Shown here piece by piece: positions 34,617 to 45,454 of a stretch of DNA of 64,000 nt (position 1 is its first letter; the number at the start of each line of letters is the position of its first letter). The stretch is from Sipunculus nudus. Taxonomy: Eukaryota > Annelida > Sipuncula > Golfingiida > Sipunculidae. Below the pieces are notes generated by a model that saw only the letters and a list, made by a program, of their open reading frames with translations, made no database searches and was not told the origin of the DNA. Made by a program: the position numbers and the translations under genes. The stretch lies in contig CM049321.1 of assembly GCA_026874595.1 (NCBI GenBank), forward strand, positions 1,300,479 to 1,364,478. Direction: 5' to 3'.

Positions 34617-36560
34617 ACTGGTGCCTGTAATGCCTGTGCTGGCGTTTATCAATAAGGAGAGGGTTAAGTTTGGCACTGTTTTGCTGTGATCCCTGTGATG
34701 CCTGTGCTTTATCAATAAGGTGAGGGCTAAGTTTGGTACTGTTTTCCTGTGATGCCTGTGCTGGCGTTTATCAATAGAGAGAGGGCTAAGGATGGCACTG
34801 TTTTGCTGTGATGCCTGTGATGCCTGTGCTTGCGTTTATTAATAAAGAGAGGGCTAAGGTTGGCACTGTTTTGCTGTGATGCCTGTGCTGGCATTTATCA
34901 ATAAAGAGAAGGCTAATTTAGGCACTGTTTTGCTGTGATGCCTGTGCAGGCGTTTATCAATTAAGAGAAGGCTAAGTTTGGCACTGTTTTCCTGTGATGC
35001 CTGTGCTGGCGTTTTTGAATAAGGAGAGGGCTAAGTTTGGCACTGTTTTGCTGTGATGCCTCTGCAGCCGTTGATCAATTAAGAGAAGGCTAAGTTTGGC
35101 ACTGTTTTCTTGTGATGCCTGTGCTGGCGTTTTTGAATAAGGAGAGGGCTAAGTTTTGCACTGTTTTGCTGTGATGCCTGTGATGTCTGTGCTGGCGTTT
35201 ATCAATAAGAAGAGGCCCAAGTTTGCCACTGTTTTGCTGTGATGCCTGTGATGCCTGTGCTGGCGTTTATCAATAATGAGAGGGCCAAGTGTGGCTTTGT
35301 TTTGCTATGATGCCTGTGATGCCTGTGCTGGCGTTTATCAATAAAGAGAGGGCTAAGGTTGGCACTGTTTTGCTGTGATGCCTGTGATGCCTGTGCTGGC
35401 GTTTATCAATAAAGAGAGGGCTAAGGTTGGCACTTTTGCTTTAATGCCTGTGCTTGCGTTTATCAATAAAGAGAAGGCTTAGTTTGCACTGTTTTGCAGT
35501 GATGCCTGTGATGCCTGTGCTAGCGTTTATCAATAAGGGGAGGGCTAAGTTTGGCACTGTGCTGAGATGCCTGTGATGGCTGTGCTGGCGTTTATCAATG
35601 AAGAGAGGGCTAAGGTTGACACTGTTTTGCTGTGATGCCTGTGATGCCTGTGCTGGCGTTTATCAATAAAGAGAGGGTTAAGGTTGGCACTGTTTTGCTG
35701 TGATGCCTGTGACGGTTTTATCTATTAGGAGAGGGCAAAGTGTGGCACTGTTTTGCCATGATGCCGGTAATGCCTGTGACGCCTGTGCTGGCGTTTATCA
35801 ATAATGAGAGGGCAAAGTTTGGTACTGTTTTGCTGTGATGCCTGTGCTGGCGTTTATCAATAAAGAGAGGACTAAGGATGGCACTGTTTTGCTGTGATGC
35901 CTGTGATGCCTGTGCTGGCGTTTATCAATAAAGAGAGGGCTAAGATTGGCACTGTTTTGCTGTGATGCCTGTGATGCCTGTGATGCCTGTGCTGGCGTTT
36001 ATCAATAAAGAGAAGCCTAAGTTTGGCACTGTTTTGCTGTGATGCCTGTGCTGGCGTTTATCAATAAAGAGAAGGCCAAGTTTCGCACTGTTTTCCTGTG
36101 ATGCCTGTGCTGGCGTTTATCAATAAGGAGAGGGCTAAGTTTGCCACTATTTTGCTGTGATGCCTGTGATGCTTGTGCTGGCGTTTTTCAATAAGGAGAG
36201 GGCCAAGTTTGCCACTGTTCTGCTGTGATGCCTGTGATGCCTGTGCTGGCATTTATCAATAAGGAGAAGGCTAAGTTTGGCACTGTTTTGCTGTGTAGCC
36301 TGTGGTGCCCGTGATGCCTGTGCTGGCGTTTATCAATAAGGAGAGGGCTAAGTTTGGCACTGTTTTGCTTTGATGCCTGTGCTGGCGTTTATCAATAAGG
36401 AGAGGGTTAAGTTTGGCACTGTTTTGCTGTGATCCCTGTGATGCCTGTGCTTTATCAATAAGGAGAGGGCTAAGTTTGGTACTGTTTTCCTGTGATGCCT
36501 GTGCTGGCGTTTATCAATAAGGAGAGGGCCAAGTTTGGCACTGTTTTGCTGTGATGCTTG
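34617..36560. repeat. Minisatellite, about 30 units of 59-77 bp
   Basis: Unit: GTGATGCCTGTGCTGGCGTT, TATCAATAAGGAGAGGGCTA, AGTTTGGCACTGTTTTGCT. Length varies with extra GATGCCTGT steps. I count 30 copies of the GAGAGGGCTAAG core between 34661 and 36521. Both strands give long open frames because units often lack stops, but frame changes between units of different length, so coding is unlikely. Confidence 0.95.
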
Positions 36561-36897
36561 TGTCGGTGAAAGCACAGACTGCTGGTCTTTCTAAGGAACC
36601 CTTTTATTAAATTGTTCCGTGTAAGGATGTCTCTTGGTCTTCCAGGTTTTTTTTTTTTTTTTTTTTTTTTTTGCTAGGATGTTCTGAAAGAGTTATGATG
36701 TTATTCCTTACTAAACCTGACCAGCATGAGCTATTGATCACGGAATCAGGGTTCAAGAGTTGCATTTACAAACGCACACACATGCAATAACGTCTCCTCT
36801 CACATTTCATGCGAATTTTTTGTGGCATGTTTCTGGATATTGGTTCTATAAATTACCAACATATTGAGCCCCGGATCTGATATGAACTTAATTTATT
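36561..36897. other. Flank with poly-T tract
   Basis: T-run at about 36647-36672; nothing else recognised. Confidence 0.6.
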
Positions 36898-37225
36898 ATG
36901 GAGCACTTTACATGTCTCTTATGGTGGTAAAGGGTTATAGGAAACCGGAGGACCCGGAGAAAACCCCTCCCTTGGACGGGCCACTACAGCCCGTTCTCAT
37001 AGCCAAGTCAGCTTAGGGAACGGAATGTTAATAAACATGACGCTGATGGATTATACAATTGTATTTGATAAAAATGGAGCACTTTACATGTGTCGGATGA
37101 TGGTAAAGAGCTATAGGAAACCGGAGGACCCGGAGAAAGCCCCGACAATCTTCCTCATAGCCATGGCCGGGAATCGATCCCGGCTCGTCAGCCTAGGGAG
37201 CGGAGTGTTAATAAATATGACATTG
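36898..37225 (+). repeat. Tandem pair of a dispersed ACCGGAGGACCCGG repeat
   Basis: Two copies about 180 bp apart (36898-37040, 37076-37225) share GAGCACTTTACATGT, TATAGGAAACCGGAGGACCC, GGAGAAA and AGGGA-CGGA-TGTTAATAAA. The GGAAACCGGAG-ACCCGGAGAAA core is a sequence seen in dispersed repeats of many animals (recalled, not checked). The second copy has a GGGAATCGATCCCGG box resembling a tRNA-type B box. Confidence 0.6.
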
Positions 37226-37770
37226 AAGAACCACTCAGTTTCGGATCCAGAGGTGAGGAGACTTTGGAGGAAATAAAACCATTCATCCTTTTAATAAATT
37301 AATGTTAATATATAAACATTCAATTAAAAATAATAAATAGTGTGTGAATATACATACATGGTCTTTGTTTTTTATGATAGGCAGGGAAAATTTATTGCCT
37401 CGTCATACATAACATGTATTGTGGACTTGGATTTTGGCTGTATTTATCAGCTGGAATTATCTGAGGAATCTGTTTTGAAATAATGAGTCCTTGCCTCTGT
37501 TTTGTTAGTTGCCAGTCTGCAAATTATTACAAGTTAGATTGAAACTACGACAATATGTTTACAGAAGACTTAATGTGATACTGGCCATATATAATACAAC
37601 TTTCTCTGATCATTCAATAACTGTTATTTTCTAATCATATTCTGAAACAGGGCAGTTTTCAAAACGGCTAAGAATTCTGATTTGTATTGGTATAAAGGGA
37701 CTTAAATTCAGGAAACGTATCAAACGATCCATACACTTAAACATTTTGAAATCAAAAGTGAACACTGCAT

Positions 37771-37815
<45 letters not shown>

Positions 37816-37817
<2 letters not shown>

Positions 37818-38115
37818 CCGACTAATGCCGCAATTATAGATTTTCAAAGACTTTCTCCTGGATTTTATGCATTTGTACTTCAGTTTACTTCCTGGGTTGT
37901 TGCAAGAACTTTCCACTGGACTGTCATTCTCCGAGATTATACATTTAAAGAACTTAACGTGGTGACGGTGTTGGTAACCAGGTACTGTGCACATTATCTT
38001 CTGTGTGATTGTATCGACTTGTTGCTATACCGTTGTTTTACTGTATAATTGTATTGAATTATTGTATTGTATTGTTAGGGTTGTTTTAAGAATAAATTAT
38101 AGTTATTTGTTAACA
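37816..38115 (+). mobile_element. LTR-like repeat, 5'-truncated copy
   Basis: Homologous in opposite orientation to 41476-41951. It ends TTATTTGTTAACA and contains AATAAA at 38090. A (CT)n/(TA)n tract (37771-37814) replaces its left part. Homology continues beyond the end (CACTAACTTCT, CATTTCACGATGCCTAGTGT), so it is an LTR plus leader or a different repeat. Confidence 0.45.
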
Positions 38116-38586
38116 AAAAACCACTAACTTCTCTATTCATTCCCTTAGACATTTCACGATGCCTAGTGTTACAGAATCTGATTTGTTTTTATCTCCATTG
38201 CAAAATTTGTGTTCATCACGCATACGTGATCTGTTTATATTAGGTTTCGTTACAATATATATAAAGTATCAAAGGTCTATTCAATATGGCGGATATACTG
38301 ATTGCGGTATCAAAAGCGCCGCGCTCATCAACGGTAAAATTTGGTATACAGTTACCATAGGTAAAATATGTACGCGTGGTGCTAGAATAATACTGATTAT
38401 GGTTAAGATACCTAGCCCTCAATTACCGGAATTTGTACCGCCTCATGCGAAAAAAAACTCCAGCTGTTATGAAACATTACAGACTTGCTGATATTTTATG
38501 TGTGTATATTTACTTGTTTGTTGAATATTTCATATCCTGTTGGAAACTCATAGAAAGGAATCACCCTATATTTAAGTGTATTTTTC

Positions 38587-39326
38587 CTATTGTAATATTT
38601 TCAACTGATCACTTACAACAATTTGATCCCATGCAGTTGGATCTTTTCTCATAATATCTACTGATCGTTTTAGTAACTCTTTGGTTTTTCCAGTGGCTCA
38701 AAATAATTCAATGCCAACACATATTTCATTGATTTGTCCTGGTATGTTCATCTGTATTTCTATGTCACAACTATGACTCTTAAAAAATGGAAAAGGATTT
38801 TTCACAAAAACATTATCAAGGTCAAGGGGTAACACGGTATAACGAAGGGAAACTAATATGTAAGTCATGATAAATTTCATTAAGCCGTTCTTCTTGCATT
38901 CCCGACTCTGAAAACCATGTTCCTGACCAGAAAGGCTTGCCATCGAAGATTCAAAATAAGGCAAGTAGCCGAGATCCAGGAGTTGTTTGTTTGCCTTACT
39001 CCCTAAAGTCACAGGCAGTAAATTGTTTACATCGCAATGCCTTGACGATGAGGCAAAATTCAAGAACATTTCGACATATAAGTCATCCAGAATTGCCATA
39101 GTGACCACGCGTTTTGGACCAGCAGGTGTATGAATGCTTAGTTTTTTGCTATACAGTTAAGATCAGTATTGTCGCAGCTGTCGATTGGGGAAACAGGAGA
39201 AGTGGACGAGTAAATAACGTTCGGTATTATATGACAAACATAATGGTTAGTGGTCGGCATCAACATATATATGGTAAAAACCATCAACACACTCAAAATA
39301 ATCGTCCAGCTTTTCAGCCTCGGCAT
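38587..39326 (-). pseudogene. Golgi-type glycosyltransferase (PF03407-like), disrupted
   Basis: Starts MPRLKSWTIILSVLMVFTIY, a short basic tail plus a membrane anchor as in type II Golgi enzymes. It then loses frame by one base in an A6 run (plus 39142-39147). In the next frame it continues KRVVTMAILDDLYVEMFLNF, LDLGYLPYFES, MKFIMTYILVSLRYTVLPLD, LDNVFVKNPFPFF and CDIEIQMN. LPLDLDNVFVKNPFPFF is the acidic donor-sugar site of the nucleotide-diphospho-sugar transferase family (PF03407). An in-frame TGA (38698-38700) interrupts before ATGKTKELLKRS and KDPTAWDQIV; CGA to TGA would explain it. The frame ends at 38587, or a GTAAGT donor at 38616 leads to a lost C-terminal exon. About 240 residues, two thirds of the family length. 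Two lesions favour a pseudogene; a base-call error at the A6 run would explain only one. Confidence 0.65.
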
Positions 39327-40229
39327 GATGCTGTGATATCAGAAGGCCTGAAAAGAAAAATATGAAACGTTTTCTTACACACTACGGTTATATCAGTTCG
39401 GATTAATCCATAACTATTGCCTTAAATTATCAAGCTTTATCTAGGCAGTATTTAGTCTAGTGATAAGCGAAGTCAGAAGATGTAAATTATTTAATAGATA
39501 GGAATTTGAGTATTATGTATCATCTAGTTACTGAAGTATTTTTATCATCCTAATACCCACTTCTCTCTGCTAGCTAAAGCAGCGCTATTTAAGGTAGTTA
39601 CCTGTTATATATGACCCGTATGAAATGTCACACCTTCAGCTCTTCGACAGAATTTTCGTTGACCAGGCAGAATCTTTGGTAGCCGATGTTTTGTTACGGA
39701 CGAGGATCAGAAGCGAGACCAATGGTGCATGTTCGTAACCATCGGGAATCTTATCTGGTTTAAAGGGCTCTTATAGCACTAGATCCAGCGAAAATAAGTA
39801 GGTCTTTTCAGGTCTGCCATTCTGCACGCGATCTGAAAAGGGATGTTTACCTGACATGGCTAAACCGCCACTCATATACTAGGTCTTACCACGTCATTCA
39901 TTTATTCGGCCCATATGCCTAGGTTCATTTGATGAACGTGACTGTACAATTGTGAATATTCCTGAAGCATGATTACCAAACAACACAAAATAGTATAACC
40001 GTCTTACAAATGTTGAATATCCTTTTCAGTATGTAAACAAAGTAAGTGCGGAAGTTAACCATATGCACATAAATGTCAGGACTTCCATGAGAAACCACTT
40101 TTGTACTTGACTCGAGGTGAACTCAGTTTAATTTCTGTAGTTGTGTTTTTAACTGTCAGGTAGGCTTCAGAGTCAACACATGTCCGTGGGTTCGCACTGT
40201 CATAGTTTGTCCCATACGGCAGGGTAGAC

Positions 40230-40280
<51 letters not shown>

Positions 40281-41084
40281 GAGTATGGATTCCTTCCATG
40301 ATAAAACTCCTCTACCGTGGCACATCCTTTTTACAAGATGATACGTGCCGACAAAAGTGATCTTACAAAATGAAGGAATAGCTGTATTATCTTTTCTGAG
40401 ACATCTTATCTGAACCTTATAAAATAACATATTTATGAATTAAATAACAAGGTTCCATTTAATATATCACACAGGTCCCGCTCATTATACCTTAAAATAA
40501 ATACAATGTAAAAGTAAACGTTTACTTACAAACATCATCATCATTTTGAAACTACAAAATTTATCAAAATAAAGTACCTTCACACACCTACAAACATATG
40601 CGTAATAGATAGCTCCAGAGATATCTGCGTATGTCTAATTGGAAGAGTATTTACGTTAAAGACGTGGAAAAGGCGCATTACTCTGCCAAGGTATGCTTTT
40701 CCGCAAGAACAGCCCTCACGTTTGGTAATCTAATCCCGCCCAATCCGGACTTTCTTTCGTACAATGGTACACATTGCAGTAATATTTACTTTTGCAGTAT
40801 GCTGTGCATCATCGTTATAATCATATAGATACAGAGGCAAATTAACCCCAGATCTTGAATTATTAAAAAGCATTCCTTTATCTCAAAGTACATTATAACA
40901 CAAAATATCATAATATAATGTAGAGCATTATATCCATCCTATACCAATCTCTTGTCAATACCATATTATTATTTGGCCGTGTTGGTCCGTCAAAAAATTT
41001 TGGGGTGTAGTAAAACATCAAAATTTGATCATTACTAGCAAAATGTAGCAAAAGTAGGGGTCATGGCACGAATAAAACTTTCAA
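39327..41084. other. Intergenic
   Basis: A (GT)n-(GA)n microsatellite at 40230-40280; otherwise AT-rich sequence without recognised features. Confidence 0.5.
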
Positions 41085-41216
41085 CCGAAGTGTCACAAGG
41101 GTTTCATGGTCGGGCTGTTACCAGGGTGAGGGATCTGCAGGCATAATGCAGGTTGTGACCCACAGCCGTGTATCACTATAAATGAACTACAGGTGCGGTA
41201 GACACGGGCTTGGCTG
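41085..41216 (+). mobile_element. Short diverged SINE-body copy
   Basis: Shares CAGCCGTGTATCACT and CAGGTGCGGTAGACACGGGC with the element at 42085-42352 (inverse orientation of parts). Internally deleted. Confidence 0.5.
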
Positions 41217-41475
41217 ATATATTGCTTTTACTTCAAAGTATTTTTTAAAAAAAAGTAAGGCAGTGATATTTAATAAAAAACAGAATATAAATAATCCCCG
41301 CAGTCTAAAACAGAACATACAAACTATATATTCTTGATATTAATAGCATCACGGCAATTATTGGCGTCATGTGTGACGAATATAAACTTTGTAATGGAGA
41401 TAAAAAAAACAGATTCTGTAACACTAAGCAGCGTGAAATGTATAGGGGAATGAATACAGAAGTCAGTGTTTTTTT

Positions 41476-41951
41476 TGTTAACAAATAACTATAATTTATT
41501 CTTAAAACAACCCTAACATTACAATACACTAAATCAATACACTTACACAGTACAACAATAGTATAACAGTAAATCAATATAATCACACAGCAAAATAAAC
41601 AAAGTGCACAGTACTGAATACCACCACTGTCACAGCGACAAGTCCTTTAAAATGTATAAACCGGATGAACAGTTCACACAATTCTTCTCAGAGAATAACC
41701 GTCCAATGTAATCACAAAATCAATCTACTGTAATCTAAAGTGAAATCCTGGCAGTGATCCGTAAGGCAAACTGAAGACTCTACAAAATCCGTCACAAATT
41801 TAAAAGAAAATTTATAATTGCGAGAAAACCCCAGACTAGCATGACCGCTGTTTACCCGTAAGACCCCACGCGTGGGTCGGGCTATGCCGTCATGGCAACG
41901 GCCAATGCTAGCGGTGCACATACACATACAAAGAAAGGGACATCTGTAACA
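41476..41951 (-). mobile_element. LTR-like repeat, 476 bp
   Basis: On the minus strand it begins TGTTACAGATGTCCC and ends GTTATTTGTTAACA, so the ends form TGTTA...TAACA as in Ty3/Bel-type LTRs. AATAAA lies near the 3' end. Sequence beyond the end (41340-41475) is also shared with the copy at 38116-38250, so a leader was mobilised with it. No gag-pol frame was recognised. Confidence 0.5.
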
Positions 41952-42084
41952 ATGTGCATATGCTTAATATGGTATTAACTATACTCTTTTTATACGCTCG
42001 TCGATGACAGAGTTTCCATTTCGGTTTCGGACTACTTGACAGAGCGGTAGCACTCGCTTCCTATCATTATTATTTGTATCCTGG

Positions 42085-42352
42085 TGTCACCAAGGCCCGG
42101 TGTCTACCGCACCTGCGGGTCCTGGGTGTGTATTCATCACCATTGCTGGGTCATAACACCGAGGAACCCCCAAAAGACGCACTCGTATGTGAGTGATACA
42201 CGGCTGTTGGGCACAGCCTTCCCATTAAGCCTGCAGAGCGCTCAGCCTGGGTGGGGCCCAACCGTGAAAAACATCACCGACTCGGCTGAGATTCGAACCC
42301 ACGATCTCCCGGCTTTGAGTCCTGCGTGCTACCCCTGAGCTACAGAAGCCGG
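42085..42352 (-). mobile_element. tRNA-derived SINE
   Basis: The minus strand starts GGCTTCTGTAGCTCAGGGGT (A box, tRNA-like) and has GTGGGTTCGAATCTC (B box) 35 bases on. The tRNA fold is imperfect in the acceptor and T stems, so it is a SINE head and not a tRNA gene. The body includes GGGGTTCCTCGGTGTTATGA and GCGGTAGACACCGGGCC, which recur at 41085-41216 and 57014-57120. Confidence 0.7.
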
Positions 42353-45286
42353 TTTTCATTATACATATTAACCGCTCCAGTTTAAAATTCTACACTGAAT
42401 TATATTCTCGGCAAAATTCACGCATGTTTAGCGATGTCAGAGGTCAAAAGTATACTTTGTGCTGTTAATTGCCTTGCATCCGTCTGTTATATTGTACTGT
42501 AGCTGCGATAGGGCTTTGAAAGATTTTCACAAATCTTACCAATAGATTGTATATTATCAGGAAGACTACAGGTCATATTTTATATGTCATGTAATAACAC
42601 AGTTTCTGGTATAATGTGTATCCCCTAAACATCATTAAATAAGTGTGTGATTTTCAGAAAGGCCTTAGCCACGAGGTTCACCAGAATACGCAGGTATAAA
42701 TGCACCTCGAAAAAATGCGTATCGGTAACTGTATCGATGTGGCGTATCGATGTGTATCGATATATTGGTATATTGATCCAGCCCTATTTTTAACTGACTG
42801 AAATGTTAACAAAGACCCCACTAGCCCGGTACATTTCGATGCGACATCCAAATATCCAGGTTGGGAGTGTGCAGCAGCCCTCTTGCTTCTAATCTTGGAG
42901 AACTTTACATGAAATACGTCTTCTCCTTAATGCCATCATCATGCCTTATTCATGGTAATGATAAGTACTATTCGAATTTTATTATAGGCTGCATACTGGT
43001 TTTGAATGATGGATAAATTACGCAATGCTGAGATCTCGAAAATGGAACCTCGCAAAACAGTGAAATAGTCGAAATCACGAAAATTAACTTCGCGAAAATG
43101 AATCCAACCACAGAATATAAATGAAATCATAATCTTGTCGGTATAAACGTAAAAATGGCTCAGTCCCAAGAGAATGCCTCACCGATAATGTTGATTTTTT
43201 TAACATGGGAGATGAAAGTTTTTTTTATAAAAAACTATGATACTTCACGTGACAGGTATGCTGGTAATGGTAAAATAATCAGTTTGGAAGAAAACCTGCA
43301 AAATTCCAGTCTCTGCCAGTGTGTCTGTCTGTCTGACTGTCTCTGTCTCAGTCTCTGTCTGTCTGTCTCTCTCTCAATGCTGTGGTACCAAATTTGTGGC
43401 AAACCAATAATTAAATGCTATAATATTGAAAGAAAAAAAATACGTATATATGTATTGGTAGTGACAATATCAACTTTATATGAAATTGGTATAAAATGTT
43501 TAGCTTGACTTCTTTTTTATTTTCTTTTTAACGTCCCCTCTGTATTATCTTCTAGGGTTTTCTTGCAATGTGCTGTGACCGTGAAATGACCGCAACGTTG
43601 CGGTGTAGTACCCTGACCCTTTTCATAATCGTATGATCCGTTTGTCCGATGGATGATAGATAAATGGTCAGTATCTGGTTTATCGATGGATAAGTCAATA
43701 ACTGAGTCAGATCATCGATCCAAAATACGTGCGTCCTTAACGCAAGTTTCGGGGATCAGGTGCGGATAAAGGACCATGGAACGGCAGGGGTTTACTCTTG
43801 CACGAGGAAAATGATACCCTTAAAGTGGGGGATTTCTGAACCCCGAGACCGAAGAGTATCAGAATAGTTACAAAAAAGTAAAGGATAAGGAACAGAATTG
43901 AAATCTTACAAAAAAAACTATACGGTGTTTTCAGTAACTTTTCGGTAATTTTCGTTACTTTGGTACTTATCGCTGTTCAGCAATACTTGGAAAAACTGGG
44001 AAGGGGGGTAGCCTAAAAAAAATTTGATAAACACTTCAGGCGCTGCATTGATTTTAATAGTTACAAATAAATGTAGAATGGCTATGTTTTTGCGCTGGAG
44101 GGGGGGGACATAATAAAACAAACGGTAATGGTTTTGACATGAGGCCAAGCGTAGCCCCCCCCCCCCCCCCCCAACACACACACACGGATTATGATTCCTT
44201 GGGGAAACCCTAGCATTACGGGCATATAGTTCATTTACCATATCTCCGTGTCAGATATCGAGACCATCTACATGTGATAACCCCAACACACAAACCTTAT
44301 CAGATCGAGAGTACGTGCACCGAGGCGTGCCCGTGATTATTGTGTACAGTAAAACTTTGAAATTACGACGACCAACGGAACTTTAGTGAAGGCAGACATT
44401 AATAATTGGATTCCACTATGTCAAGGAAACGAGTGAATTTTGCCATAAAACTGTCATCCTTTGAAGTTATAGTTATTTAGTTCTTTCTGAAAGCTAACAC
44501 TCTTTTTATATTTGAGGAAACTTATACATTTATGTTAATAATAATTATTATTATGGCAACCTGACATTCTTTTATTGGATAATATGGGGGGGTGGGGTAA
44601 TATGTTGTGCCACCTAGTGCCCCCTACCCCGATTCCCAATCAAATTGTGCTTCAGTCTTCTTAACAGTTGACTACTCAACACTATATACCAACCATCACA
44701 GTCTGCCTCCACTCAAGGAAAGTAGATAGAAAACAAATCGAAAGTAATAAATACAGGCGCATATTATAGCACATTTTTATTTTTTTTTATTTTTTAATTA
44801 AAAGCTTTCATTTGACTTGATTGTCACGTCTTCTCAAAAGCAAAGATGTAGCCACATGAGTTATGAAATATATTCTGCATATTTGATTGTGTCACAATAG
44901 TCTGCATATTTCAACTACATGATTCTGGCTACCCCTCATCAGTTTGTGTATTTCAGTCTTATAACCTCATCAGTTTTCTTCATAAATAGCCTAGAAAGAA
45001 AAAAAACAGGAATAAAGTTAACTTAAAAGAAGCTGGTAAACTAAATGACAATGTCTGTTTCACAATGATGAGGTATGTGAAACAAAAGACTATTTCATAT
45101 CGATTAAAAATATGTCAACGGCTGATTTTTCAGTCAATTTGTAAAGTGCCTGAACATTTCAGTCGTTTTATAAATTTCTGTTTGAAAATTTCGAGCAGTT
45201 TACAATTTGACTGATTTTACATATTGACTGTGATATATATATACATATATATATACTTATATATAAACTTTTATTTAAACTTTCAC

Positions 45287-45323
<37 letters not shown>
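42353..45323. other. Intergenic with repeat scraps
   Basis: 42720-42786 has stacked TATCGAT motifs ending GATCCAGCCCTA (hAT-like end, weak). 43000-43115 has TCGCGAAA-type motifs. A TCTG/TCTC microsatellite is at 43318-43376. G and C runs lie at 44098-44110 and 44156-44172. 44345-44385 resembles a pogo-like end (ACAGTAAAACTTTGAAATTA). No gene. Confidence 0.45.
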
Positions 45324-45326
<3 letters not shown>

Positions 45327-45398
45327 TTGCGTATCCAGGATATGAGGGGGCGCAGCCCTAAAGTCGGGAAGGGGGCTGTTCTGAGTCGTTTAGACATG

Positions 45399-45454
<56 letters not shown>

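Noticed and set aside
34617-36560. CRISPR-like array
   Set aside because: Repeats are contiguous 59-77-bp units without unique spacers, in a eukaryotic context.
36061-36575. Minus-strand His/Gln/Ser-rich frames in the minisatellite
   Set aside because: Units differ in length by non-multiples of three, so no frame spans the array.
42285-42352. tRNA gene on the minus strand
   Set aside because: A and B boxes are present, but acceptor and T stems do not pair and a SINE body is attached.
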